Shown here: positions 29,573 to 41,571 of the stretch, one piece after another
Layout: every line of letters starts with the position of its first letter
Position numbering within the stretch: the first letter of the stretch is position 1
Source of the DNA: Liriodendron chinense
Lineage: Eukaryota > Streptophyta > Magnoliopsida > Magnoliales > Magnoliaceae
Direction of reading: 5' to 3'
DNA length: 64,000 bases
NCBI GenBank assembly: GCA_003013855.2
Contig: ML058449.1
Coordinates: forward strand, 310,001 to 374,000
The notes under the pieces: model-generated
What the model was told of the DNA's origin: nothing
The model's input: only the letters and a program-made list of their open reading frames with translations
The model's database searches: none
Position numbers and translations under genes: made by a program

Positions 29573-31560
29573 TTAGTCGAGCTTAACAGACGAAAACAGG
29601 AAGTGAACAAACCAAAATGAAGAGAGGAATCCGACGGTCCCAGTCGCAAGCATAACTGCAAGTGCCATAAGAAGAGAGTATCCCATATAGAGAGTGGCGG
29701 AAACAGGACCGCTCAGGCTCTGAAGATCGAATATGAGGTAGTTTATGGAATAGAGAAATATGTAGATTGCGACCGATCCAGACGCGAAGAATGATTTCCA
29801 CCACCATTGCCAATCCTCGACACAAAGGTGCATGTAAGTAAGAACAAGAGAGACCTCAGCACAAACAACCACAAGAAGAATCAGTACAATGAGAAGAAAC
29901 CCAAAAACATAGTAGACCTGGCCTAGCCATAAACTCGACATGATAAAGAAGAGCTCGATGAAGAGAGTCCCGAAAGGGAGAGTCCCGGCCCCAAGAACCA
30001 ACAGCCATGATGGGTATTTCTGTGCCGGGATCTCTCGGGCAATCTGATTAGTCCTAACGGGGCATTCGATCGCTGAAGATTTCACTCCAAAGTATCCACC
30101 AACCAACGTGAGGGGGACAGAAATGCAGAACCAGAGCAAAAGCAGAACAACATACAGAGATATGGGGATTGCACCAGTGCTATGGCTGCCCCACAGTAGG
30201 AAATTCAGTGTAGTCAGGATTAGGAATGTGATGCCGGGGAAGAAACACGCGACCCGCCAGGAGATGGACATCCACCCTTCATGACCGCCCTGATTGATGG
30301 TCCTCCACAGCCTGACGCCCACATACCCGGCCGCGATCCCCAGGAAGAGGTAGAAGAACAACATGCCGGTGATCAAGGTGCCGCGGGACGCCGGCGACAT
30401 GAAGCCTAAGGCCGCAAAGACAATGGTCACCACTCCCATGCCCAAGATCTGGACACCATCGCCGACTAATATGCAGAGGAGGTCCGGGTTCGGCGGGGCT
30501 CGGAAGACGTCTCCCACAATGAGCTTCCATCCTGAGAGCTCCTCATTCAGCTGAGCCTGCGCTTCCTTGTCAAGATCCTGGTAATAGGTGAGATCGCGGC
30601 GGACTGTCCTGAGGAAGATAACGAGGACGATTCCGGCGAGGAATGCAACAACCATTAGCGAGTTGAGGATTGAGAACCAATGGACCCGTGCCCCACCCAT
30701 CTTCAAATACGCATCCCACCTCGACGGCCACCGTATGTCACTCTCCTCAAAGGAAACTTCATAAGAGAATGTGATCGGCTGCCCTTCCTTCACAGGCATC
30801 ACAAGAGACATGGGATCGCAGTTGATGGCCAATGGGAATCGATCGTAGTATCGAAGATCCTTTGCCCTCTCAGCATCATGCCGATAACTGCATGGAATAA
30901 CCTGAAACCCCACAATGATATATCCAGGAATTGAGTTTTTTATCGTCTCCGATCCAGGGATCATCTCCACAGCATCGCCAGTCCCGCCCACAACGGCAAC
31001 CACACGAGGATCTTCATACTTATGAATCAAAACCTTGAATTTAAGATGATTAAAAATGTAATGTACGTTGTCAATGTTGAGGCCCACTGGGTAACCATTC
31101 CACCGGAGGGTGAAACCATCCTTATCGGTGTATCTGATTGCCGGTAAATTATCGAGAATTAGGTTCACCTGATAGAGTTCATCGATCCGACGCTTCAAGA
31201 TCTTCGCTTCTGCGGCCGTTAGAGGATTAGTAGAGCATAGGAAGATGTCGGTCTCGTTGATGTTAGTCTTGAATTGGTATGGGGAGTTCTCAATCCGATC
31301 GCCCATCAAGAGCTCTCCGAGACTCTCGCGGACGTCCTTGATTCCATCGATCGGCTTGCAGAAGGGGAGGCTGTAGTAGCCGAAAGGCATCTCCGTCTCG
31401 ATGGATGTGAGGGAATTCACCTTGACAACGAGCTGTTCCCCGGTCAAGAAGCTGTGGGGATAACTGCCAGGAAGGTAGAAGGCCTGTGTGGGTGGTGGAA
31501 ATGGCCACAGTAGTGAAGAAAAACAAAAAAGCCATGTAAAAATCCTCCTACTGAGCAAAA

Positions 31561-31564
<4 letters not shown>
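29573..31564 (-). CDS. Transmembrane 9 superfamily (nonaspanin/EMP70) protein, single exon
   Basis: Complete 663-aa ORF, intact and intronless. Residues 1-28 look like a signal peptide (hydrophobic core, PTQA end). About 30-290 form the lumenal domain, with FYLPGSYPHSF, CKPIDGIKDVRESLGELLMGDRIENSP and an NET glycosylation site near 103. The first membrane segment lies at about 296-320, then a cytosolic loop with EELSGWKLIVGDVFRAP, then eight further membrane segments with GFMSPASRGTLITGMLFFY. The C-terminus SSVKLD has the KxD motif used for Golgi retention. Length and lack of introns fit the plant TMN11/TMN12 group. The family sits in Golgi and endosomal membranes and acts in membrane protein sorting. 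The ATG is preceded in the transcript by (AG)16. No paralogue or operon context applies. Confidence 0.95.
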
Positions 31565-31597
<33 letters not shown>

Positions 31598-31674
31598 AAC
31601 CTGAATTGGGTTGCAAGAGAAAGAACTGGTCAAGATCAAGGGATGAGAATACAAGGGAGAAGAACCCAAATCAG

Positions 31675-31711
<37 letters not shown>
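31565..31711 (-). promoter_or_regulatory. 5' leader of the TM9SF gene with opposed CT and GA microsatellites
   Basis: On the plus strand (CT)16 lies at 31565-31596, touching the start codon, and (GA)16 at 31679-31710. In the minus-strand transcript they read as a pyrimidine tract and a complementary purine tract about 80 nt apart, so they could pair. GA/CT runs are common in plant 5' UTRs. Confidence 0.6.
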
Positions 31712-31714
<3 letters not shown>

Positions 31715-32051
31715 TGCGTTGTTACGTGGCTTTGTTTTAAATACGTGCTTGGAAATGCATGGTTATAGATCGATATAATAGATCATTCCTAACATGACCA
31801 AAATGGCCCTCATCTTGCCACAGATAACTAATCACCTACACCCTGGCTGCATGCTAACTTAAATACAGCACCGTTTTCCCCTACCAACAGGCCACAATTA
31901 AGTGTGTCTCACAATCAATATCACCTGTCTCAACTTTGAGGCCGATCCACTCATTAGATGGGCTCGGACGTGGATTGGGTAGTCAAGCCCACACCACGAG
32001 TGAAATGACGTGCCGAGTGTTGATTGGCCAGTGGTACATGAGCCTACAGCC

Positions 32052-32150
32052 TTTTTTTCAAACACTCATCGATTCTTACACTCACATGAGCATTCGAACC
32101 CATGATCTCCTCATTGAAACGCAATGCATTTACCATTGAGCTATTGTGCC
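32052..32150 (-). mobile_element. Short tRNA-derived SINE
   Basis: Minus strand reads GGCACAATAGCTCAATGG (A-box region), ATGGGTTCGAATGC (B-box), then a tail ending in a run of A (T7 on plus at 32052-32058). Only about 100 bp. No convincing target duplication. Confidence 0.5.
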
Positions 32151-33236
32151 AAGTCAAACATTACCTAGGGATATATTTCCTCCACGTGGCCCACCTGATG
32201 AGTGGACTGAATGGATATTTGTTTTTAGGTGGTCTTAAGGTGGGTCACTGTTTTGCATGGCTCGGATGTTCTGTGCAGGTGACAAATTGGCAGAAAAAAT
32301 AAGGTTGCACACTTAGTTGCTGGTGATCAATTCCCATAAATACTATGGCTCCCTTTATATTTAAAAGAAAGGCTGCAGGTGATCAGTTCTCATTAATACC
32401 ATGACTCCCCTAACATTTAACGGTTGAAACTTGAGGACCTCTTTGTCAATGCGGCCTCATGTACGTCTGTACCGACCGTTCAAATTGTGGGCCACAGAAT
32501 AGATGGGACATAGGCGAACAAACAAGTTAATAAGATAGATTTTAATCCACAATCAAAAGTCCATTAATTGAAGAGATGGGATCATCAAACCAACTGGAAT
32601 TTTTGAGCTATGGTCCACTCTGGCTTCATTCAAGTATCAACCATCATACCATTAAGGCATAAGAGTCTCGTTTAGTTAGGTTTACTCCCATCATAATTTT
32701 TTGTTAATCAATGGCATTATCTTTCATAAATTTAATGTGTAATCTCTACTACATATAGGGTTGGGATGCAACTCTGGGCGGGGTTTGGGTCGGGTTGCTA
32801 GTCTATCCCGAGCCCAACCAATTCCAAGAAGACCCTACCAGCAACCGAGGTACATGAGGCCGAGGTTGCCAACCTTTAACCAACCCACCCTGACCCGACC
32901 CCAAGTACATGTTATTATTCCCAACCCGACCTGAGTTTACTCTAACCCAAACCTTTCTAGCATTGCTTGGACCTTTCTAATATACTCAATATGGACCATC
33001 CATTTCCCACCCACTAACTAGATGGTTAGAATCATCTTATCAAAGTGATTCAAGAGGGATAGGCCATCAAGGGTGGGCCACACAATGATCGACAGTCCGC
33101 ATCAATGATCAGATCTAGTATAATCAATACAGGTCAACCATTTTCATAGCCATTGATCAAATGGTTAAATGATCCAATCAAATGATTTGAGAGGGATGGA
33201 CTATCTAAGGCGAGCCCCATATGTTTATGATTAGAG

Positions 33237-33567
33237 CTGTACATAAGGAATTGAGCTTGGCTCAGCTCAACTGGCGGACTACTTGAGCTTGAGCTCAACT
33301 CGATTTGGTCCTTGAGCCAAGCTGGCCAGCTCAGCTTGGTTTGGTTGAGCTTTCGAGCTGAGTTCGAGCCAGTGCGAGAGAAGATCGCCTGGACATCTGG
33401 AAAAGCAATAGGAGTTAGCGAGTTGGGTATTGGCCGCTGGGGGGAGACAAAGATGAGAGAGAGATTCGACAAGGGTGTGTCGAATGGCTGATGGCCAGGC
33501 GACTGCCGACTGCGTGCTAGGCGTGGGCGACATGTGGGCAAAACTCAAAAAAAGGGGAGAGCGCTCG

Positions 33568-33606
<39 letters not shown>

Positions 33607-33818
33607 TAAAACCGAACCGATCTGAGCCTGGATCGAACCAAATCGAGCCTGGTTTCACATTGAGCCGAATTGAGCTTAGGTCAGCTTAAGATCGGCTTGA
33701 ATTTTCAACAAGCCTAAAAATTAGGCTCGGCTTGATTTGATTCACCTTTCGAATCGAGCCGAATCAAGCTTTTTCAAGTTGAGTGAACTTTTCAAGCCAA
33801 CTCAATTTGTGTACAATC
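33237..33818. mobile_element. AGCTC/GAGCC-rich insertion with inverted ends
   Basis: Inserted in the 138-bp array. The ends are inverted: CTGTACATAAGGAATTGAGC at the left and a CAACTCAATTTGTGTACAAT-type sequence at the right. The interior is made of degenerate GAGCTTGGCTC-type words in opposite orientations on the two sides, around a (GT)17 microsatellite. It is a non-autonomous element of unknown class. Confidence 0.45.
33571..33604. repeat. (GT)17 microsatellite
   Basis: Uninterrupted GT dinucleotides. Confidence 0.95.
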
Positions 33819-35284
33819 TATATATGAAAGACAATCCATATTAAGGATCAAACCTTTCTAGTATAATCACTATCGCCCATCCATTTCTATAGCCATTGGT
33901 CATATAGTTACTATCAAAATGATTGGAATGGGATGGACCATCAAGGGTTGGCCCAAATGTCAAATGATCCATATCAATAATCAAACCTTTCTAGCATTAT
34001 CAATATCGGTCATTCATTTTCATAGCTATTGATCGTATGCTTCATTTAATCATAGTGATTTGAGAGGAATAGGCAAAAAGGTTGGGCCTGAAACAATGAA
34101 CAATCCATACTAATGATTGGAACTTTTTTAGTATAATCAATATGAATCATCCATTTTCATAGCCATTTATCAAAACATTTTACATCCATTTTCTAGACCC
34201 ATACAATAGGTCCCACACTTGGGAAAATGACTTTCTTAGGAAACATACACCAAAACAGCAAAGAAGGAAAAAATATTTGTATGGAAAAAAAAAACGATTA
34301 ACATGCAAATATATACATGTGAAGATACTTTTTAGCTGTGAAGCATTTGCATATGCAACAGACAAACAAGCCCATAAATCAGAATTTAAAGCGCAAAAAG
34401 ATTAGAGGCAATTAGTCATTAAACAGTTAAACCATGTAATTAATATAAAGGACAATAGAAGGGGTTTTAAGCAATTGAATAGGCATTTGGGCAAATTTAG
34501 GACAAAGCTTCACCACAATGTCTATTAGTTGGATCCTCCACAGAGAATGTTCCCACTAATGGAGTTGATGGAAGTGCTCGTAGAGAAGTTTTATTATAAC
34601 CATATTGCCATATGATACTCTAGCAACAAATGGTTTAAAAACCGGACCAGACGGTCAGACCAACCAGATTCATTTTAAACCCGAAGCTGTGATCTCCCCA
34701 TCAAATGCCAAATGCATTATCCACTATTCCAGAGGAGTTTTAGATGTTTAATTTGTTTTGCTTGTGTTATTGTATTCAATGCACTTCTAGGCATATGCCC
34801 CAGGTTGGAACTATACTGAACAGACTGCCAGTTGGACCGGACCGCCAAAATGCTTGACATCCCGTCTGGTTTTTAAAACATTGGTAAGAACAGCAAGGAG
34901 TGGAGATAACATTCTCATATTATTTTTGTTATTTGTTGGTAGTTCAGTTGGAACCGCATCAGCATTCTCCTACTGAAATATATCTTAATTAAGATTACCC
35001 TGTTAATCTCAAATCCTAATCAAGCCATCAATTCAAGTTAATTTAATGAAGAAAACATAGCAGCGAAAGCTTCTCAGGCTGTACGGTTAAAAACCTCATG
35101 AGTAGACAATGTGGGCGGCTCCATCTGTTACTAAATGGCGCAAGGATGGCATGCTCGTTGTATTGCAGTCATGGAATGCAACCCATGGCCCATGGCTCAC
35201 ATCCCACATTACATTTGTGCACCATAGTTTTATAAAGGAGGAGACTAAAAAAAATAAAAAGAAACATTTTATAACTTTGTATAG

Positions 35285-37049
35285 CTAGTCAGTGAACAAC
35301 ACATCCAACAGGTTTGATGACTGTGAATCATCAATTCTACTCTCATCGAAAAAATCAGGCACATTTTCCCTTCTAGATTTTCGCTCCTCGACAACAGATT
35401 CAGCTGTTTCTGCACAGTAATTTCTTCTCACCTGTTTTATGGGTCTCTCAGCCACGATGAACTTGTTTCCGTCGCGGCTTCTTTCCGGAAAGCCTGCCCA
35501 AACTGAAGATCATGCAGTGAGTTTAGAGGAGCTTATTCAACAGAAGGTTGCAACAAACAGCTATTAAACTTAAAGACGAATAGGTTGCTTTCAAGAGGTT
35601 AGGGGAAATGATATGGTAGAGATGTTCAATCCATGTATGGTAGAGCCCCCTCTCCACCATACACGTGATATGGGTATATCTATGAATTGAGACCTTCCCA
35701 TCTACTGGACTCTATCTTGGATGACCCATGGTTCATAAAGCACACTGACTAGGCAATCCTAGCCAAGAGATCAATGTCCTTACAATGGGGTTAACTGTGG
35801 GAGCTCTCATTCATTTTTTATTTTTATTTTTAATGATATTTAATCTCTCCCTTGTTAAATATCATTCAACCATGTGGGTGGAGATTTTAATGTCATAGCA
35901 GTTCTCTTACAAGAGGGTGTGTTTAAAGCCGATCTTTGTCTTGGGGAGTTGTGGCCACTTTTTGGATGTAATGTGCTTGTAAAGTTTTTATTCTTAAATT
36001 TAGAAATTTCTAGACCCCACAACTTGGGGTCTACAGAAACCCCTCAACAACTACACCCCCAGAAAAGAAAGCAGACATTCCAAAGGCATTCCCTTAAAGC
36101 TTTTCCCTCTGCCTTGATAGAATTCTCCACACTCACTGGGCCACCAAAGGTTTTCAGAATATCATCTTCATCATCACAAATGACTTATGATATCCACAAT
36201 GCAGCAAGGAGCCAGGTTCCCAAAGGATGACCTGTTGTAATTATGCTTCCAACAACTATGAGGTGGGCAAATCCACACCATCATCGAGCTGGCCTTAAAC
36301 TGATGACCAAAAATCAAGGATAGAAAATGGTTTCATGACCCCATAACAGCTGATCAGTAACGGATGTCATGAAACAGGAAACCAGTAAATGGGAAAATGG
36401 AAAAGAATCTAGGCCACAAGTAATAATGGGCATATTTGGTAATCAGGATTTCCAATTTCCCAAGATCTCTATGCATCTAAATCATGGAGTTTTCACAAAC
36501 TATGTACATAATTTACCCACCATTATTGAGGACTTTAAGAACTTACTTTCCTCACGTTCTCTTTTTAGGTCACTCTCAGGATGGGGAAGAAGTGTAGCAT
36601 GTGAGATAGGCTTGGGGCAATTTCTATATATAGAGGGAGCTCAAAAGAAGCCCAAACCCATCAAGTCATTGGCACTCAAGTCTCCACACTTATCGTAAGT
36701 CCATATTTACTGGAGTTCCAACACATGATCAAGTGGATAGTGTGTGGGCCCATGTCATGTAGGTTACGATCACATCATAAGTGGGCCCCACCAGCTGAAT
36801 TCAACGTGGTATGATTAGGACAGTTGGTCAATTATGATGGTCTACTTAACAGGAAAGTCTTCAATACTCCCACTTGAGTTACATGGATCAACATTTTAAT
36901 TTTGAAACAGTTCTACTTGAAAACAATTTCCTCTTATCAAATACGTTTGAATTACTTAATAAATACATTTGAAACACCTAAATGCACTAACTAAGATTTA
37001 AAAAAACCATCCCTGCTGTGCTCAGAGAGAGAGAGAGAGAGAGAGAGAG

Positions 37050-37097
<48 letters not shown>

Positions 37098-37470
37098 CGG
37101 TGTTCTGTTGAGTTCAAGCCACACAAACCAAATGAATATACATAACTTAAGAAAAGACATGATCTGCAGGAGTCCAGAAAAATGTACACGCGCAAAAAAA
37201 GAATAATAACAATACAATATTTCCAGTCCTTCCTATAGTGTGTGGGTGTGAGAGTGTGAAAGCGTGTGTGTATTTGACCATTCAAAAAAAAAAAAACATT
37301 TGCTCATAATTTGATAATATTGCATTAAGTGTCTGAATAATACCTCCAAAATGGTGTAGGACAATTGAAGCTGCAACTGTAACATTCAATGATGCCGTGC
37401 CACATCCATATTGTGGAATGTAAACAAAGAAATCACATATTTCAGATTCCTTAGCTGAAAGGCCAGTTCC
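35285..37470 (-). CDS. Last two coding exons of a SpoU/TrmH-family RNA 2'-O-methyltransferase gene
   Basis: Exon A is 37470-37344 (acceptor TTTTTGTAG, donor GAG|GTATT) and encodes GTGLSAKESEICDFF, VYIPQYGCGTAS and LNVTVAASIVLHHFG, the SAM-binding knot region (motif 3) of SpoU methyltransferases. Exon B is 35502-35285 (acceptor GATCTTCAG). It joins in phase to give VWAGFPERSRDGNKF, an R/E-rich tail and the stop at 35285 after NLLDVLFTD. Both exons are open and spliced in frame; the intron is about 1.84 kb. SpoU enzymes methylate ribose 2'-OH in tRNA or rRNA using S-adenosylmethionine. The upstream exons with motifs 1 and 2 (LLGNE would end the preceding exon) were not found up to 64 kb. Either a very long, transposon-filled intron separates them or this is a truncated gene. 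Too short and spliced to appear as a long ORF. Confidence 0.8.
37022..37097. repeat. GA microsatellite followed by a 46-nt poly-G run
   Basis: About 13 GA dinucleotides (37024-37049), TT, then G at every position 37052-37097. Lies in the intron between the two methyltransferase exons. Confidence 0.9.
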
Positions 37471-39539
37471 CTACAAAAAGAAAAAAATAAGCACTCATTC
37501 ACTTTGATATTGCCGAAAAGAACAAGTAGTCATAATGGAGAAAAAGGTAGTTGTATGAAACAACCAGAGTAAAGATTGAAGGGGTTTATTCAAATAGGCC
37601 TACAAAATATAAGATTCCTTCACAACTTGTATTATTCACATTTTCCTCACTTTTTTTCTAGAGAGAAGTAGGCAACAGACACCAGACTATCAAGCTGGGA
37701 ACATAAAATCAGAGCTGCTAGGTTCACAGTTTTGTTCAATTCACATACCACATTCTGTAATTTGTGCAATTCCTAGTGAATCTGATTCACATTTCATTCA
37801 GTTTGCCAGTCTTATAGTTCAATTCTTCTCAAGCTTACATTTTTTATCGCATCCAGCAAGGATTTTCAGCTTATTTAAGGTTGAGGATTTTCCGAACTTT
37901 ACAAATGTAATGATACATTTGACATGGAACCCCTCACATGTACCTATTTGGACATGGACACAACTGACTGGTCCCCTGAAAGTGGACATGGAGCACAGGC
38001 GCCCATTAAATTGGAATTTGTACAAAGGAGACTTGTTCTTTTCTTAGAAGCATTTTGATATCTTCCATTGGTTATATGGAACAAACATTAAGTCTAGGTG
38101 TCAAAATCTAATTGGGTTTGCTTATGTGGCTTAAGCAAATTACTTAGGCTAGTATGGAACAGTATATGGAGCTACTATTCCAGGCCAGCAGGGCCATATG
38201 TAGGTTTTGGGTCTTCTTTAGCCATTATCTACAATCTATAGATGCCATACCACTTGGAATTAATGAATGAAAAGAAAGTTTTCTTTGTTCTTCTCTTTTA
38301 ATCCTGAGTTGGATTAATTTGGGGGGTGTGATACTCCCATTGGTGTGTGATTCAACTAGAAGTTCAAAGTTCTAGCATTTATGCATCATCAAACCCAAAA
38401 CTTCAAATAAGGTATTCAGGTTTGGCATGCTCATCACTCATTAGGGAGGCCACATGCGTGACTTGAGAATGGGCTGCGAGTCAATTTATTATTAACCATT
38501 CATTCTTCTCGTATAGGAGTGGCCAAGGAATTCATTAACAGAAAATGGCTGGTGTAATGGCTGGCCATGTTACCATTATGTTACAGACCATAAAAGTTGT
38601 TACAGCCCACATAACAGCCATTACGGCCCTGTAATTGTTGAAATATTTTTAAAAAGGAAAAAAGGTATAAGGATATTGAAAATTTTAGAAAAATATGAGA
38701 TTCCAAAATACGTTTCCTTTTTTAGTTTTGAATATGTATTTGGTGGTGTAACAGGCCATTCTTTAGTAAGAACATTGTCCCCGGCTGTTTGATACTATTA
38801 ACTTGAGACCGACTCTAAAATAGTAAAACCCCTATATTTAGGCTTCTAAAATCTAATATCAATATATAATTAAGATTATGTCTACATATGACTAATGATG
38901 AGTTGATGATACAATTATAGGTCATTACCTAATCTCTATTTAGGCTCCGAACATACGTCAAGCATGATTTGGTGGATTAGGACCTGTTACATATAAGTAC
39001 AACAAAAAGAAGATGGAAAAAAGAAGTTATAGTTACCGCTTTTGATATTTCCTGACATGGTCCACCCAACTTCAAGTCATCAAATCCCACACAATTTTTT
39101 GTTTTGATTCTCAAAATAATCCTACATCGAGTATAAACTTAGTTTCTAAGCTTGCTTCATGTTTGGCATGAATAAAGAAGTAGAAAATAAGAAAAAAGTT
39201 GAAAATATTTTTTTTTCTTTTAAATGGGCCCTTTATGGTCGTATTGGCCTGAAACGGCACAACAGCTCCGTAACGGTGCTGATACAGGGCATGTTGGCCG
39301 ATACAGGCCTATACAGCCCTTTTTTTTCCACAACGGACCTATTCACCCCCATATTGTGTAACAAGGTAACTGTTTCCTTTACATAATGCCCTTTACGGCC
39401 GTAACATAACAATTTTCTAATACCATGGGTGTGGTCCACCTGTTAAGAATGTTGACAGAGTGCACCACATGATGAATGGCATGCAGCTCACATGAACTGA
39501 GGCAATCGCACCCCATCCCACACATGCACATTCCACACG
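37471..39539. other. Non-coding DNA upstream of methyltransferase exon A
   Basis: Probably intron of the methyltransferase gene. No exon recognised. Contains a candidate hAT element (38524-39427). Confidence 0.5.
38524..39427. mobile_element. Candidate hAT element related to 57580-57808
   Basis: Left end CAAGGAATTC and right end AATACCATG are weakly inverted. Subterminal regions carry GTTACGG/CCGTAAC words as in the clear hAT MITE at 57580-57808. Flanks GGAGTGGC and GGTGTGGT match at six of eight positions. Tentative. Confidence 0.35.
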
Positions 39540-40010
39540 TGTATAAGAAGAGGACCAGATTATGCCCCACTTAATCACACATGGAAATTGCTTCTATTTT
39601 GAGTAGTCACACATGTATAGCTGTCATATACAGTTGTTTTAAGAGATTCTTTCTTTTATCTCTTTCAGTTTTTCCATAAAGTCCATATTTGAATCCAATT
39701 AGGAGTAGAGATTGGATCAAATAAGGAAACTACTTGTTTAAGGGTCCATTAATAAGGACACATGGTATACATGGTACATACAATTCACTTCTCTTATGAA
39801 ATTTGAATTTTAAAAAAAAAATTGCTGAGTGCTTTCTCTTAGAGTAGAAATCATTGGAGGGCGGATTGAAGTGAACTTGAGCATATGGCTGAGTACTGTG
39901 GGTCTATTCATCCTGCATGTGATAGAATTCTTTAAGCTTTCTCTTTTTTCCCATGGACAATATTCCCAGATCCAGCAAGTTGTCTCTAAGCCCACTGCTA
40001 TTTCAGTCCA
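39540..40010 (+). repeat. 5' LTR of the outer element
   Basis: Starts TGTATAAGAAGAGG and ends near CAGTCCA, ten bases before the primer site. The stretch 39568-39660 matches 63333-63460. Confidence 0.5.
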
Positions 40011-40601
40011 ATGCTTTGTTTGGTATCAGAGCAAGTTCAGATCCTATCTGGTTTTGTCTTTTCAAATTTTTCTTTTCTAGAACTAGTCCCTAGCCTAACC
40101 CAGACTAGAACTCATTTTCCCAACCCCAATACCCCTCTTTACAGCCAAAACCCAAACTGACAACCACTACACCCCAAAACCTACCGACTGTATCGTCCAT
40201 ACAGCATACTTAAATACATCACAGCCCTTCAAACCTGCTCCAGCCTAAATCCCAACCCATATGCATCCTTCTTCCTAACCATGAACCCAAAATCACCACC
40301 AAACAGCAGTCCATTAATCCGTGCAAACTTTCTGACCTACCTGAGACCCGATCAGTCAAATTCCAGCCCCTACACAGTTACATAAACCATCTAAGAACAG
40401 CAGTTTCTGCAACCCGCCTAGCCCCAAACTCAGCAAAGATTTGAGCCAAATAGCATCCGACATCTAGCCAGCAATTGCTCCTATACCTAACCCCTTTCTG
40501 CCTTTAATCAGTCCACCTAAACCTGCCTGCTCCCAACTCATATGCCTACCATAATCTGTCTAGCAGATCATTACTCAGAACAGCACACTTGCAACAATTA
40601 T

Positions 40602-40926
40602 TGGGGGGTGAACAGTAACAGGTAGCCAGCTTGCACTACCCTCTCCGGTTGTCCTCGATCTCCTTAGGATTCTCACACCAACCCGTTGATTGTAGACCCC
40701 CTGATCAACCCTCGGGGAAGCAAACCCCAGATATCGCAGACATTCCCACCAAAGAGCCATTTAAGGCAACTGATGCACAGGGCGCCTGCCCGAGTTTCGT
40801 CCTAAGGAGCGTTGGACCCCCACTACTAGGAACTCCCTGGCATCCCATTCAAGAGCGGAAGTTTCCCAGCTTTGGTTTTAACCTCTGTCCTTGAGGTAAT
40901 AGTTTAAGGACATGTCAAGGTCCCTT
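40602..40926. mobile_element. 325-bp insertion flanked by perfect 14-bp direct repeats
   Basis: CTTGCAACAATTAT occurs at 40588-40601 and 40927-40940. The enclosed segment is more GC-rich than its surroundings and has no long ORF. The duplication length fits LINE-type retroposition, but no A-tail or Pol III box was recognised. Origin unknown. Confidence 0.5.
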
Positions 40927-41047
40927 CTTGCAACAATTATCTCTACCCTAAATCAGTCGAAATATTTTCCATAAACACTCCTCAAAAACTTGCAGCCAGC
41001 CTGTCCATGGACTGTATAGTGTATCCAAAGCAGCCCAATATTTACCA

Positions 41048-41571
41048 TGTTGGACATGGGCATGTGGGGCCCACTTGTGGGCAACCACTAGTGGGTGGGT
41101 CCCACATATCTTTCCCGCTTCTTCTCTCTTTCAGGACTTTGTTTCGGATTTTCAAATTCAAAGAGAATCTGAAATTTATTTTTGGATGAGGGAGAGATAA
41201 GAGAGATTGGATTAGATAGAGATAATCCTTATCCCTTCCAAACTCACCCTTCATCTCTCGATCCCTCGTTCTATAAATACAGGGAAATATCCCTCGATGA
41301 GAGGGAAATATCCCTTGATGAGATTAAGGGAATTCAGAATTTGAGAGAGAAAATAGAATAGTGATTTTGTGTCCATCTGGCCCATCCCTCATATAATCGA
41401 AACCATAGATCATAATCCGGGGTCATCTTTATCGTAGAATCAGAGGGGTGATCAGACCCATCTGCTCCTATAATGGTTAGGCGAATCACTCGTTCATCAT
41501 CGGCTTTTGCGAAGAACTCATATCGTGTAGACCGTGGGATCCTGTGGGCCCACTCTTCGAGCCAACTTTCA
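41048..41571 (+). repeat. 5' LTR of the nested copia element
   Basis: 524 bp, TGTTGGACA...ACTTTCA. Includes TATAAATACAGGG near 41272 and a short duplication GAGGGAAATATCCCT. Matches 57107-57372 and 58864-59087. Confidence 0.8.

Larger units (their letters stand above)
32990..34175. repeat. Tandem array of about 138-bp units, interrupted
   Basis: Units marked by CCATCCATTTTCATAGCCATTG-like sequence start near 32996, 33136, 33873, 34011 and 34146. Each continues with GTGATTTGAGAGGGATGG-like and CTTTCTAGTATAATCAAT-like words. Spacing is 135-140 bp except for the gap at 33237-33818, which holds an inserted element. Confidence 0.65.
31712..35284. other. Host intergenic DNA between TM9SF and methyltransferase genes
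   Basis: No gene accepted. Contains a SINE fragment (32052-32150), a 138-bp tandem array (32990-34175) split by an AGCTC-rich insertion, and (GT)17 (33571-33604). The remainder is AT-rich. Confidence 0.55.

Noticed and set aside
30279..31535. Plus- and minus-strand ORFs overlapping the TM9SF gene
   Set aside because: Shadows of the real reading frame, with no family resemblance of their own.
35874..36230. ORF starting MGGDFNVI, like the endonuclease motif of LINEs
   Set aside because: Only the one motif matches and the next 100 residues do not resemble a LINE endonuclease. Probably chance.
37018..37206. ORFs with poly-Gly or poly-Pro at the poly-G run
   Set aside because: Direct translation of a microsatellite and homopolymer.
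40602..40926. Organellar DNA insertion
   Set aside because: GC content differs from the flanks, but I recognised no plastid or mitochondrial gene, and a 14-bp duplication argues for retroposition. Left as unknown.
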